From: Moringa oleifera
Lineage: Eukaryota; Streptophyta; Magnoliopsida; Brassicales; Moringaceae
Direction: 5' to 3'
Assembly: GCA_021397835.1 (NCBI GenBank)
Contig: JAJFZO010000394.1
Coordinates: 1-64,000, forward strand
DNA length: 64,000 bases
Both the position numbers and the translations under genes were made by a program. The notes beneath the pieces were generated by a model. It was given only the letters and a program-made list of their open reading frames with translations, ran no database searches and had not been told where the DNA came from. Shown here in pieces: positions 1-13,348 of the stretch. Position 1 is the stretch's first letter. Each line of letters begins with the position of its first letter.

Positions 1-3000
1 AATCTTGGTAGTCCTCAATAATTAGCCAATTATGTTATCCTCAAACACGAGACCTAATAATTATCCTAGGGTACTTGATGTAATCTTCAGGGATAACTCA
101 CATTATCAGATGGACCATCATCTTAAATAATATGCTTAATTTCAATTCTATGGTTTACTACATGGAATGCTGCTATTTTCTTAAGCTCAACTCCTAGTTA
201 GGGACATGATATAAACGGCTAATTGAGTCTATGCTTGGTACCCATGATTTTGGGTAATTCATATTTAAATGGAGAAAAAGATCTACTTTTATATCCGTGA
301 ATGGATGACATTATTCATGCTAACTAATATAAGTTGTATGTTTTCATTCGTGCTTATCTATAAATGAATGCATGACTAAAAAGCCAAAGGTAACCTATCA
401 ACTTTGGGCTCGCCAAATAGGATATCCACAGTAACCTTGTAGACATCTTGAGTAAATTAAAGTATTATGCTACAAATGAATTTTGACATATCATCCCGGT
501 AAATCCACATATCATATAACATCAACGGAAGGAATATCCAATGGTAATAATTGATAATTACCTATATCATTATTGATAGCGAATCATAAACAAATAAGTA
601 ATTAGGCTTAGTAATTAATTGGATCTAACAATTAATTACTTAAAATATATTTGAACTCAATAATTAATTTAGTTTGAAATATAATTGGGTTTGAGATGTA
701 ATTGAACCTAATAATATGCATTATGATCACCACATATAGCACCCTATTATACGTGAAATCATTAGTTCAGATACTATTAATGAAGAAATTAGCTTATGCA
801 TATCAAGCTCAAGTTGATCAACTTAGGTCATGTTCCTAATTAACTATACTTAAACATATATGGGATATCAAACTGTATGATATCCCTAAGCTTCACAACC
901 ATATAGCCCCATCCGTTAGTCTAACGAGAATTATTGGAATGGAACTTAAGATATGCCCAACATATGCCTAATTTACTATGATTAAGGAATTACCGATTCA
1001 TACTTTGAAGATGAGCACATATAAAAAGACTTGTTGGTAGACATCCCTCGACAAGTTAATGAGACAACAAGTTTGGGTGCAAATTCAAAATTGGTATATA
1101 TGTTCAAACAGGTTATCACACAAGAAGTCTTACCTGAATATATCAACCATTATAAGATACCATTTCCTATCTAAGGTTATTATCATATTGTCATGAATTA
1201 CAACATGCTGTCAATACTTAAGAATGGGTGATATATTATCAAAACGCTATCCTTGTTCATGCCTCAAATTATTTGGTTGTCTAGATATGTAAACATAAGC
1301 GGTTGGTTGTAATTAGGGAGGCTTATGGGTTATGCCCTAGCACGTAAACATATGTAATTATTGATACTATGTCAGCCACATTAAGTCTAATAATTAGTTA
1401 TCAACTAATGGAATGATATCCTTGACCACGCCTTACATCCGTGTAACTATGTGGATAACCCTTAAATTGAGATATTGCCTAATTATAAATAGGATGGCAT
1501 TTCCTTCGTCATTGTCAACTATTTGTTATGAAGAGCTAGAAAACACATGCATAATCAGCAAGTCATGAGGTTATTTGGAAAGGGCTTTCTCTTTTTCTCA
1601 TGCTCGGGCTAATGGTTTGTATTATCAAAAAATTATTAGTCAAAGACAACTACCTATTAGTACTAGATGATTTTTAACCATATCCCAACAAGCCCATGAC
1701 TTTTTTGAAAGATATATAAGTAGGAGAATTATCACTCTCCAAACCCGCAACATAATGATAATTAATATTTGGGTTGAGTACCATAATGGCTTTATCATGG
1801 GTATACACCTGGAGGTGTACAGTGTGAATATTCATGGGCATGTACTTGATCAATGATTAACTCAGATTAGCATATGCCTACTAAGAAAGGTCCAAGTTTA
1901 TTTGAAAGAGTTGCGCTTATCTAAATTATTCGATCTTCAAGTCCTGATAAGAAAGGATTACTAGCTAGAATTGGTCTCTTGAATTGTATAGGGTTTCAAG
2001 AAGGAGAAACAAAGAGCTTAGAGGATTACAAAAAAGGTCTCATGAGGGTTTAAGTATGGTAATGCTTGGGAGGAACATCCATCTTTTTCTCATATATATT
2101 CCTTTTTAGAGTTAATCAAGGTACTATCAAAGGAAGTGAAGGTTTGACCAACTATGGCAAGTTAACTTTGAAGATCAGCAAATCAAAGTTAGCTATTTAA
2201 ATTATTACCATTTTCTACATACATGAGCAATATCCAAGGATGTATTTGAACTTCATAGGTATCCTGTTAGACATGGATAAGGAATTTTTGGTGTAAACTA
2301 TCCTCCCTAATTAGTAATAGGTATCAAGTTCATATGTAATGGTATATCAAGTATCCTTAATGGTTCCAAACATCAAGGATTCTTGATAGAACTACTCGCG
2401 TATAAGATTACGTATCAAGATTTATGGTACTAAATACAGGCTCGTCTTGTTGATAATAATGAGCACCATGATATAGGTGACAAAGGACTAGTAGTCAATA
2501 GAAGTATCAGATCCTTATACTGAAGTGTCATAGTGAAGGAATATTGACATTAAGTGTATCAATTAGGGTTATATCCATATGGATGGTGGATGTGGCTTAT
2601 CATTAAGATAATTATAAATAAATGACAAAAATATAAGAATAATTTTCATCACTTGTCGTGGATATATATCGATAGCTATGATCCAACCTTTATATTTATG
2701 ATTCACAACCAAAAATACTGTTGAACTCCTAATTGACGTCAATGTGATGCTTAATTGCAATTCCATGGTTTTCAGAATAACGTAACATATGAGAGTACCT
2801 CACTACTAAAACTATTTGATATCAATTGGCATGTAACTATAATATTTTACCATTATGAAGTTATTACTAATTATCATTCATAGGGAGGTATATAGTCAAG
2901 ATTCAGTAAGGGTGGATGTCACATGTGTCAAGATATACAAATAGATCTTTTTGAATAAGATGGTGAATTTTTATTATTGTATAATTAACACACCAAGATT

Positions 3001-6000
3001 AACTTTACATACTATGAACATACTAAGATTGGGAGATTACTCTAATTAGATAAAACACGTTTATTGTAAATTCAATTATCAAAAATCAATAGATAATCAT
3101 TATTAACTCAATGAATTGGTAATTAATGATAAAATGACTATTTTATTATGGATATCAAGGAGTACCAAGACATGTTAGCCCAATTGGGAAACCAGATTTA
3201 TGGGTTAACTTAATTGACCTAGGACTAGTTATCATAAGGGATGTATGTGACATAATGGGACCTCATGAAAAGGTTAATTCTCCCATAATCAATGCCAAAG
3301 ATAAAGATGTCTACTGACATGAGTGAGTTTAAGCATATTGAGTGCAAATGGAGGCTATCGACACTAAATTAATCCAATATGGAGGTCTGTTAATAACCAC
3401 AACAGTTATTACAGATTAATGGTTACCATAGATTGGTAAATAAGATGCCAATATTTGATCTTAATTTAAATATTCACTATGAACGAACACTTATGGTTAG
3501 ATTGGCCGAGTATAATAAGATTGATGCCTTAATAGTCATGGGCTTATCTAGCAAGTAGTGTAGCATGGTGGATAAACACCTTTATGACAATATCAAATAA
3601 TTAATGGCCCTATAATTTATCTTTATGTCTTGTCATTAACATATAAACTTATCCAACATTCGTTTAATCTTAAAGTAAACTGGATTGGACATTTACTAGG
3701 GTGAACAGGTTAGTAGTATAATCAGTAAAAATAATAGGACCAAAGGCACCCACAAATGTCATGGCAGATTGATCAAGGGACAATGATGATAGGTGATGGA
3801 TAAATGAATATCAACCCATCATTCGATTTGTATATCCACCTCACAACTCATATTATTAAAAATATACATAATAACCTTTTAGCTTAGTATGACAAGAATC
3901 CGCTTGTGATTCCTTGGGCCAAATTAATAAACACATCATGCTTATAGATCTTTATTAATTATATCTATTTCAAATATGTCGTAATAAATGATTTATTGAG
4001 GTATGCTATCATAGATGACAATTTCGGGAGCCAAGAATAAATCTAGATAGTGTTAGTGATTCCCAAGTTAAACATAATTTATCAAGCAATGGCACACATA
4101 ACCCATTCATTCATGCCTTATAGAGTAAGACACAGTACAGTCTTGCTTATCCATTGAGGGTGGTGGACAATCTAATAGGTCAAATATTGACTACCAATAA
4201 GAGATACCAAATTGTCCAAGTTGAAACTCATAGTGTTTCAAATAAGCTTAATTGCTGCTAGGTGGATAATTTAACAGTTCCAATAAAAAACAATTATTAT
4301 TAGTAATCTTGTATAGCCATGATTATGCCAATTCGAATTGGGATAGCCAAACCTTGTTCGACTATCGATGGCTGATACTTTCGAATATATTTCAAGGGTA
4401 AGATATTTATTATTTTCGAATAATACTTTCGATTTTAGGATAATGAGATGGCTCAAAAACTTATATGAATTCACATATGTTAATTTTCTAATTTGACACT
4501 TATGATAAATGCAAGTCATTTTTTCCCTTGTAAGTTAAAATTAATAAACTGATAATTATAAATATTTCATCAATCTATTTATAGGTATGGCTTACATATG
4601 GCATGTCCAAGGGATCATACTTTGATCAATCCTTACATTATATAATGCTCAACTAAAAGGTTTTGTTACTGTTTTATCGCTAAATTTTGGCCTTTCTCAT
4701 TCTTCCAGATATCCTCCGCTTATCTAATATTGCCTTTTTGGTATGTCCTATGTTTATCCACTTTTGCCTTCTCCTTATCTTTGTCATAACAACTCATACC
4801 TCAGATAAGGATCAGGCCTCGTCGATTGTGGTATCATCATTGGAAACTGGTGGGAAAAGATTACTTGTAACAAGGCATATGATTGGCTTGCGTAACATTA
4901 AAATCTTCCTAAATTGATCATGTTGTCATTCTTACAAATGATCTAGCCTAATCTGCACCAGGCAAAATATTTATTAGCCTATTATGAATACTTCCCTAGT
5001 AAATTAATCTGCAAGTTTTATACTCTCTCCATAAGCATTGCTATAATTATCATTGGTCAAATCCTTTCAGATAATGATCTATTGCTTGATTATAACATAA
5101 TCCACATATACGGTATTAAAATGGATCCAAGGTCTACACATGGCCTTGGAAGGAATATTGCCAAGTGAAAAGGGGTATATAGTTGGTCAATTTATGTGTA
5201 GCATACATGATTATTAGTGCATATTAAAGTGTGTGATATCCTTATTAGTTGAATAGATATCCCATATCGATCCATAGACCTAACAATATCATAAAGTAGT
5301 ATGATATGAATTAGAGGGTATCAAACTTATTACTGATATGATTATGGTGTAGATCAATACAACATGCCTAAAGTTGGCTTATCCACATGCAATATCTGGA
5401 TCATCCTAATTTCATTGCTATTATAAACTTAAATAGTGGGTAATATTCAACAACAAACTGAAATAATTTAGGAATGCACTAACCATATGATGTGTAGAAT
5501 TTGTAATTTTGGATAATAAATAATTTCGATGATTGCCCACATCCACCTAGATAGATTAAGGCAAATACCATATCATAATTTAAAGACCAATAACCGAAAT
5601 ATGTGGTTATGCTTAACCTAATTATACATATACCATCCATAATCTTGTGAGGGTTATAAACTGATTATTGACAAGATTCCACTTGAACATGCTAATTTGG
5701 TGGGTCATTACATCCTAATGAATAATGATCATAATGAACCATATGTTCTCAAGAATTAATCCATTGACCACAGGCCAATCACTCCTAATATTTATTCACC
5801 TGTAACTATTTTGCTAATTTAAATAGTCATGCTATAATTCTAACAGTCAATCTGTCACCTAGTTAATGGCCGTCATACTGATATAAGTTATATGTACAAA
5901 ATTACCATATATGAGTAATCAATAAGTAGGCATGGATAGTCACAATTACATGTCTAACTCAGTAAACATACTAATTTCCATGTTCCATGGGTATGTCAAT

Positions 6001-6700
6001 CATATCCCCCAATAAGTGACTGTTCATGCCTACTTGTTAATGACTTATATATCCACTACTCAATTATGTAAATCATTCACTTACTTAAGGGTCAATTAGC
6101 AGCCTAGAATTCTTACTAAGCTTGATCATCCAACATTCGGTAAGATTATCTACAAAAGGTTTGAGAGTGGCAATTCTTGGGAGAAACATCATAATAAATT
6201 AGGAATATCTTTAATTCCATCAAAAATATCATGTCTAAATTGGTTATGATGTGAATCTATATTGTCGACCCAAATATGTACCTTATTGGAGTATTCATTG
6301 CATTAACTCATGAGAGATATGACCAAGACCCCTCAAGATACTTTTAGTGATACTTTCATTAGGATATCAACTCCTTCACCAATTGAAAATTCCTCTTGGG
6401 GATCCCTTCTTAGATAAGTTAGCCTGGGCTCAGGCATAATTCTTGTCATGCTATGTATAATCATGGACCAACTTAACTAATAAGTTGACCAATGTGCATA
6501 GTTAGTATCCCATTGATTTAAGAATTAAAATAATATTTTATTAATTGAGTTATTCGCATATAATCATGTTAATTTAGCAAAAAAGAGGGAAATATGGGAT
6601 GGCATTTCCTTCATCTTCCTCCAGTTGATGGATATACTAATATAGTTGGTACAAGATGAATGTTTATGACATGAGTACTAGAGTGAGTGGAAGTTAGCCA
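1..6700. other. Degraded AT-rich repeat sequence without a recognisable gene
   Basis: All reading frames here are short and stop-riddled, and none of the short translations matches a family I recognise. The stretch has an even AT-rich texture rich in gatatcc, taatta and aatggt words. It resembles the decayed spacer between the retroelement relics further right. A short segment near 6275-6322 (accttattggagtattcat and following bases) recurs in diverged form near 20490-20535, which suggests old copies of one dispersed repeat family. I see no LTR pair, tRNA or promoter that I would defend. Confidence 0.55.
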
Positions 6701-7478
6701 TCTTTCTTGATACCCCACTCAATAGAATGTGCTTATTTATTGTGGAAAGAATTCTATAAGGATGATCCTGGGCATAACTTATTTCAACTATCTATGACTC
6801 TTCCTAGAGATTATAGAACATGCAATTCTGGTGCAACATGTGGCAGTAACTCATTAAAAGGAGGACTTATGTTAAGTCCAAAAAGAAGTGCTAAAGAGCA
6901 CACGAGTGATAGCAACGGGGCAACCAGCTCATGAAGGAACACTTTGGAGGATTGTACAATTCAATCTTATGATAAACAAATCCCTAATAATGTTTAGAAT
7001 AGTTACATTTCCTATAATCCATTATTGCAATATTGACATGTTATTAAATAGCAATTACGCAACATATTATTCCTTCGTATCATTTGGGATACCATTATGG
7101 TTGTGTTATAATTCCACCAAAATAGTGCTTCTTCCAGTGAACACTTAATTCTAACACACACGTTTATAATTTGTTAACAACTTAAGTTAGTATGACAGCA
7201 TGTTTGTCAATTTTGTTTACCCAATATAACCTGCTAACCTATTGATATCTGATTAAGCATTAGATAACCTGCACTATTATGGAAACCTTAGTAGGTTCAT
7301 ATACAAGTATCCACATCCTTGATCATGGCCTATCTTAATGGTAATTCATGTTGGATTGTGATAGGAAGAGTACCATTGATTGCACTTAGGTATCCAATTG
7401 AGACTGACATGTTGAATTTTGACCATATCATTTTTATCAAAAACATTTGTACCTATTCATGAATATTATGAATAAGTT

Positions 7479-7915
7479 ATGAACATGTTTACTTTTATTC
7501 ATATAAAGTATGATTTTTATGAGTTTATGGTGATGTTATTTAGGCTAACTAATGCATCTACTACTTTTTGTAACCATATGAGATACAGATTGTTTGAATT
7601 TTTGGACAAATTTATGGTGGTTTATCGGGATGATATTGTGATCTACAATGAGACCTTAGAGTACTAAGTAAGCCATTTATGACAAGTATTGATGCAGCTG
7701 CAAGAGAACCAACTATACATCAAGAAAGAGAAATGCAAGTTTTGTAAAGAAGATGAATTATTCCTTGAGCACTAGGTAGAGAACGAATAGATACGATAGG
7801 ATGAAAGAAAAGTAAAACCCATCAATGAGTGACCAACCCTAAGTAAAGTTGCTGAGTTACAATCAACTTTAGCCCTATGCTTTAGCTTACTAACTCCTTG
7901 ACTTACTGATCCCCT
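7479..7915 (+). pseudogene. Ty3/gypsy reverse transcriptase relic
   Basis: The first 62 codons read as the palm core of a Ty3/gypsy reverse transcriptase: a YDFYEFMVMLFRLTNAS block (family form YEF-V-PFGL-NAP), then the active-site box VYRDDIVIY with both catalytic aspartates. After a stop at the end of NETLEY the similarity continues in frame across further stops: QLQENQLYIKKEKCKFCKEDE and then a decayed KV-I--WPT box near 7810-7850. It fades where the RNase H connection would start. Upstream fingers, integrase, gag and LTRs are not visible. Several in-frame stops show it is dead. It probably belongs to the same broad class of elements as the protease relics from 11.3 kb, but the pieces are not collinear enough to call one element. 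Confidence 0.85.
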
Positions 7916-9190
7916 TAGTTATGCCAAGCCAAATCTTAATCCACTAGTCATGTGCCCCATGATAAACATTCTTTCCACACATATCTTATAGTACTATAGG
8001 TTAAGGATTCAATAATGAAAGTATTACCTAATTCATGAATATAAGGAAAAGGATAAAGATCTTAAGGCAAACACAAATAGAAAGTGCATGCACACATAGC
8101 AAGATTTATGGAACCTTATCCCAATCCATTATTAACTTTATAAAGGAATAGACATGAGAAAAAAGTGGATGCTTATCCTAAGCATTGCCACACTCAAACC
8201 CTTATAGACCTCTATTGTGATCCCTTGGGCTTTCCCTTTTGGGTTATATCTAAGGTGAATCGATTTCTTGGTATTAAACTACTTGTTCTTAGAAGTCAAC
8301 CTAGATTATTGGGGTGTAATTCGTTGGACACTAAGATATGATTGATCTGAATGAAATTATTTTTTAGGCCTAATTAATTCTTAAACTTAATTAATATACC
8401 TCTTTGAGTTCCTTACTGTTAGTACTTTATGATAAAATTTGATGAGTAATTAGTCATCATTATTTATTTCTATCCATGACTTAATGTCCTTTGCTAGATG
8501 ATGGTGAACGCATATAAAATTTGTATTATTAAACTTGGTATCGGTTGTTGATACTTAATTTTATTCCTAAGAAAATGGACTTCATCAAAAACTCATTTTC
8601 CAATTCGAAGGTCTAAGATCGACATTTATAGTAATTTGTCATTAAACTTCACAGTATTGGTTGTTTAACCTTATGCAAGATTTTGAAAAGCCTTCTTTAT
8701 CAAGGTTCATGCTATAGATGACTCATCAGGGTTCATAAACACAAATGATACACAGGTTTTACATCATTCATGCTCACCTTAATCTACCAAGAGTTTTCTT
8801 TATCTAGATTTTTGATTCAGTTAATACATCGGGTTTTACTTCATTAGGTTTAAAGTTAAACCTCATATTGGGGATCTATTCGATAAATTTTTCAATTCTT
8901 TGGGAGTCTTTCACATCGGATTTTCGATCTAGCTTATTCATTAAGATCATACTTATTGGGTTCCTTTTATCATTGGGATCAAAGCCTTTAAAAGTTTGCT
9001 TGGATTTTTCCATTATCAAGACTGATCTCACATTGGGTGTTATATTCCTTCATAGAGTTTTTCTCATCCAACATTGATTCAAGTTCCATTGGGAAGTTAA
9101 TGATTCTTAGATTAATATTCTAATGATTACTACTTTAGCTATTCTATGTCGGAGTTAAAGATGGATTTAAAACTAGAATTCTATTAGTCA
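7916..9190. other. No gene seen
   Basis: The sequence is AT-rich with only short reading frames. Weak continuation of retroelement pol sequence beyond the reverse transcriptase relic is possible, but I could not support it. No repeat or RNA gene was recognised. Confidence 0.5.
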
Positions 9191-9199
9191 ATAATGTTT

Positions 9200-10330
9200 G
9201 TACATTCAATAGAAAACAAGAAAAAGGATTACAAGTTTTAACTCTTAGTTCAACTTCAACTTCAACCACATCGGGATTTGAAGTGACTTCGAAAGCAGGA
9301 GCTTCTAACACTGCTCTAAAAACCCCTACATAGCTGATTAAGTTGTCATTCTTTTAGGTCAATTAGAGTGATATCCAGGTCTTCAGAATGAATTAAGGAA
9401 GATTTAACAGGAGGAACCACCTATACCTAGTAGAGGTAGAGGTTGCGATACATGTCTTTGATCTCCTCAACCATACGCCTCCTAATGGGCTAGTACAGGC
9501 ATGAGACTTGCTCCCTAATCTTAGTTCGGTAAGCTTTTAACATTTTGAATTTGTATAAAGCTCAAAATCAAACTTTTTCTTGAGCTACGCTCAGCTCATC
9601 CTTATGTTGAAGGATAAGTTTATTTTTGGTGCGACTTATCCTTGCCAATTTAATCTTTGCATTGTCCACATTGATTTCAACCTTGGCTAGTAGATTCTTT
9701 AACCTCTTAACTTTAGGCGCGTAAATATGCACTTTATTAACAGCATCAATTATAGACATATTAGTAGCATCGCCCTCCTTCATGAAGTAATGAAGATTGA
9801 TGCTGGTATGGTTGTAGTTGTTTATGAGTATAGCCATCCTCTGGGAAATTTATAAATAAAAAGGGTAAGCACTAATTAATAACCTGTCACTACATGACAC
9901 AAAATTAAAGTTAAATAGATCACTTACATCTCTGAAGCACATCATTGTACTATTAAAAAAGGTGTTATTATTCTCCCCCTATAGCATTTTCAGGTCCTAA
10001 GGGAAGATAAACCTACATAACCACTCCTAAACTAGGTTGGGATGTTTTAGGGATCCCTCAGTAAGCACGTCCTAGTCAAGCATAAACTTCTCTTCTAAAG
10101 GAAAAAGTTGTGGCACATTCATTGGCATTAAGAATTCTTCTATAATGCCCCAATCCTTAAGGTGGCTCCCCTCCTCGCCTCCTTTCCCTCTGATGGTTGG
10201 AGAAGCAGTAACCACCATTTTCTCCTTCTTGGCAGCAAAGGCACCATTGCCATAGCTAGCTCTTACTTTCTTTTTCTTTGAGGCAGCTTATGAAGATTAA
10301 GCTCACTGTTAAGATTTGGTAGTAGCACTA
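9200..10330 (-). pseudogene. Intron-containing coiled-coil pseudogene, retroelement-associated type
   Basis: On the minus strand a reading frame with a few stops starts near 10330 with a lysine-rich AASKKKKVRASYG segment. It continues through GEEGSHLKDWGIIEEFLMP and LFPLEEKF and reaches MMCFRD at 9928. A good intron follows (donor gtaagtg at 9927-9921, acceptor cccag ending at 9841, 87 bp). The second exon runs from 9840 to 9568 as a charged, leucine-heptad coiled coil (KVKRLKNLLAKVEIN, LILQHKDELSVAQEKV). Further coding-like sequence with stops continues to about 9200 (KMLKAYRTKIREQV, RRRMVEEIKDMYRN). A gag-like or plant-transposon-associated protein with a long coiled coil fits best, but this is inference from texture. 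Multiple in-frame stops make it a pseudogene. No partner gene is adjacent. Confidence 0.45.
9841..9927 (-). other. Probable short intron of the coiled-coil pseudogene
   Basis: Read on the minus strand the segment begins gtaagtga and ends tttcccag, matching plant splice-site consensus. It separates two coding-like segments, and its 87-bp length is typical of short plant introns. There is no transcript evidence. Confidence 0.45.
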
Positions 10331-11255
10331 GATTAAAACCTCTTATTGGGCCATGCGTCCCCAAGGTAATGTCCATTGCCTCCCAAAGTTGATCTTTTAT
10401 AATTGAGGATAGATTTGATTAAGGGACCATCTCTTTTTCAAGGTCCGTAAAACATAACACCAAGGATTAGCAGCTACTAAAAAATGAAATAACTAAACTA
10501 TAAGATGAAGCAATGATATAACCTAGCATGGCATCAATCCGAGAGAACAGTAAATGTCTAGTCCTTTCATTAGGGCGGACATCTACTTTAAGACCAATAT
10601 TTAGCTTAAGATTTGGTGTTTTCTGTTCATTGGGATGTATATGCACTTTGGGTTTAGTAATTGGCTTAAGGTTTAGTGTTTGTTCATCATCGGGAATTCG
10701 ATTTGAAAGATGGAAAGAGAGTTTTTTAGGACCTAAACTCAATGTGTCTTTGATAAATCGAGAAGTGTTATCGAATCTAAAGACTTTGTACAAAGATCAA
10801 ATAGCTCTAACTATAACTATCCTACTACATTTACATGATATCTAAAACAATCTACACCCACTTGATCACAAAGGGACTAAAAGATCAACAATAGGTTGGG
10901 TTTATCCTATTTTTAGTGGACTTATCTAAAGAGTTCATTGTAGGTGTTCAGATGGTGATACATTTTAGGCCAAGAGACTAGAAATACTTCTTAACTTAAT
11001 ATTTGCTATTTAAAGGAAGGCTTTTGAAAAGACTTTTGGGCTAACATTAACAAAAATAACAAAATTTGAATATTTGTCCATATGCGTTGAGGGAGAGCAT
11101 AATCAGTGAAATTTAAACATAAGATTGTTATATCAAACAAGTGTTATCCAAAATAACTAATTTATTAATATGTATTGAATGTGATCACCACAAAGAAAAT
11201 CAAAATAGCATATTATACCAATTGCAAGTATTGAATGTAGCCACCATAGAGAGAG
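10331..11255. other. Spacer with a small 60-bp tandem repeat; no gene called
   Basis: Both strands carry overlapping reading frames of about 105 codons near 10467-10845. These are mutual shadows over a short tandem repeat, and neither matches a family I know. The remainder is AT-rich and featureless up to the start of the 1.8-kb tandem units. Confidence 0.45.
10560..10700. repeat. 60-bp minisatellite, about 2.3 units
   Basis: The unit beginning at the attagggcggacatctac segment (about 10567) recurs 60 bp later as cattgggatgtatatgcac (about 10627), with a third partial unit near 10683. Because 60 is a multiple of three, both strands stay open, which explains the paired ORFs. On the minus strand it encodes a repeated P-K-V-H-I-H-P-N-E type motif. 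Confidence 0.6.
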
Positions 11256-11547
11256 TCTTTCTAAGAGGGATGATATTCGTTGAGGTACACATATCGTCAT
11301 GTTAGATAAGAGTCCGACAAATTGCTTTATTACAAAATAAATGGTTAAAGACTTGTTGTTGAAGATATTCCTAATCTTTTTGAAGGTTAACTGTGCTAAC
11401 TCAGAGGCTAAGAGGGTAAAAGGTGCAGTAAGAGTCAATCTTCAAGTTAGTGGGTTGAAAGGGAAAATTAAGCTTCTCATATGTCCACTTTCTGATTATG
11501 ACTTAATCCTGGGTATGGATTTCTATTATAAACAAGTGATCTTATAA
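11256..11547 (+). pseudogene. Ty3/gypsy aspartic protease relic, unit 1
   Basis: The segment reads like the retropepsin-type domain that precedes reverse transcriptase in plant Ty3/gypsy polyproteins: a decayed active-site region, then VNCANSEAKRVKGAVRVNL, then LICPLSDYDLILGMDF, the hydrophobic I-LGMDFL block that closes the fold. The frame is interrupted by stops before residue 1 of the visible ORF (11341) and after KQVIL (11547). The catalytic D(T/S)GA motif is not preserved in this copy. Two sister copies lie 1.8 kb and 3.6 kb downstream in the same phase of the tandem units. Confidence 0.75.
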
Positions 11548-13040
11548 GATGTTATGGAATCCGACTGATCGATGCCCACAAATCAATTCAGTTTATCCCA
11601 ATTAGCATAATTTAGCTTGACAACAGGTTTATGTTAGGCCATTCGAGCCAATGGATAGATAAACATGAAGAGATGTTCCATCACTTATCGATAAATTCTC
11701 CTTATTTACCCCATAAAATTATCATATGTGCCACAGTCAAAAGACAACTGATCCATCGATGAACATTAGATGGATTGATGATCCTCATTAAGAAAGAGGT
11801 ATATTGGTATTAGAATAACATAAACTAAATATCATTTATGATACAAGTAAGCAGCAATATGTATCTACTATCATACCCATTATTATTATTAAAAAAATCG
11901 TGTAACTAAAATTATCAACATAAATAAAAAGTAGAATAATCATTTGATTATTATAATCTATCAATTCATTATAAATCTTGTAATGGTAACTACTTCTTAT
12001 AAGCAGTTAAATCATTATTTATCCATCGAGTTTTGACACTATTTGGTACATATCATGTACCAATCTTAGTGAACTTTACACACTATCATACTTTATTCAT
12101 GATCCTCCCATTACCTTCTGCATATCTAAACATGTCCTTGATTGGATCATCAAACAACTAGAATCTTGGAATAGGATATATCCAAGGTTAGTACGTGATA
12201 TGCCTTGTGGGTCACTTTATATCCTCAATTGGGTCGGATAACCATGACCCTGGGCATTAATTCATACTAGAATATAGGGTGTGAATTCATGGCCATGTTA
12301 TCCTATAAACTAATATATAACCCTTATTAGAGCTCCTTCACATAATGACACACAACCCTATGTACTTCAACTTCTTTACCTTTTAAAGGAAGAATTGCTC
12401 CTTCAACTCTTTCCTCAAACTCTCCCACAAATCAATGGTTGGACATCCACTTGCAACATCATCCACCATTTATGTTGTATATCAATCTATTTGTAAGCAT
12501 ATCCAGTGAAACTTATCATATTGAATTAATAATATAGAAACATAAGGTTTGATGGAATACATTGGCACCTAAGTTACCTCCACCAATTAAGCACATTATT
12601 GAATGTAATCAACTATTAACCATGATAATTACCAAATATGTGCATCCTCACCCGAATGATTCTTATATGCCCAGGTTGCATTTTATTTGTCCCAAAGATG
12701 AGAGATTAATGCCAACATAATCTTTCTTTATCTATTATTCATTTATTGGGTTTAGTATCTATCTAATTCTATGAGTTGACTATGTTTTCGACTGAACAAT
12801 TACTCAATGATTATGAAAGCATGCATAATGGTCAGGATATTATCATATTTCCTTCAAATGCCCAAGAAAGTAATCTTTATTAATGACTTATATCCCATAC
12901 CACTTTGAACCAACCCTTCTAGTCTACTTAGCCCGGGGATGTTTTGATTTGGATAAACTTAATGGCTAATAATTTGGGATTATCTATTTTGACTTATTTA
13001 TATATATTTCCCATTATCCAAATTGTGAACTTATACTTAG

Positions 13041-13348
13041 TCTTTCCAAGAGGGAAGATGTTCGTTGAGGTACACATCAACGAGAAAAAGGTGATGGGCA
13101 TGTTAAATAAGAGTCCGTCAAATTGCTTTATTGCAAAATAGACTATTAAAGACTTATGGTTGGAGATATTCCTGATCTTTATGAAGGTTAACTGTGCTAA
13201 CTCAGAGGTTAAGAGGGTAAAGGGTGCAGTAATAGTCAATCTTCAAGTTAGTGGGTTGAAAGGGAAAATTAAGCTTCTCATATGTCCACTTTCTGATCAT
13301 GATCTAATCTTGGGTATGGATTTCTTTTGTAAACAAGTGATCTTATAA
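13041..13348 (+). pseudogene. Ty3/gypsy aspartic protease relic, unit 2
   Basis: This is the second copy of the protease relic. A longer N-terminal part is readable here: FPRGKMFVEVHINEKKVMGML, followed by NKSPSNCFIAK at the position of the family's D-S/T-G-A-T-HNF active site (Asp replaced by Asn, Gly lost). A stop at 13139-13141 separates this from the C-terminal half, LEIFLIFMKVNCANSEVKRVKG to LILGMDFFCKQVIL. It is dead by both active-site loss and stops. It is nearly identical in layout to units 1 and 3. Confidence 0.75.

Noticed and set aside
4271..4917. ORFs of 76-82 codons in the left AT-rich region
   Set aside because: Biased composition, no family match, and lengths expected by chance in this amount of sequence.
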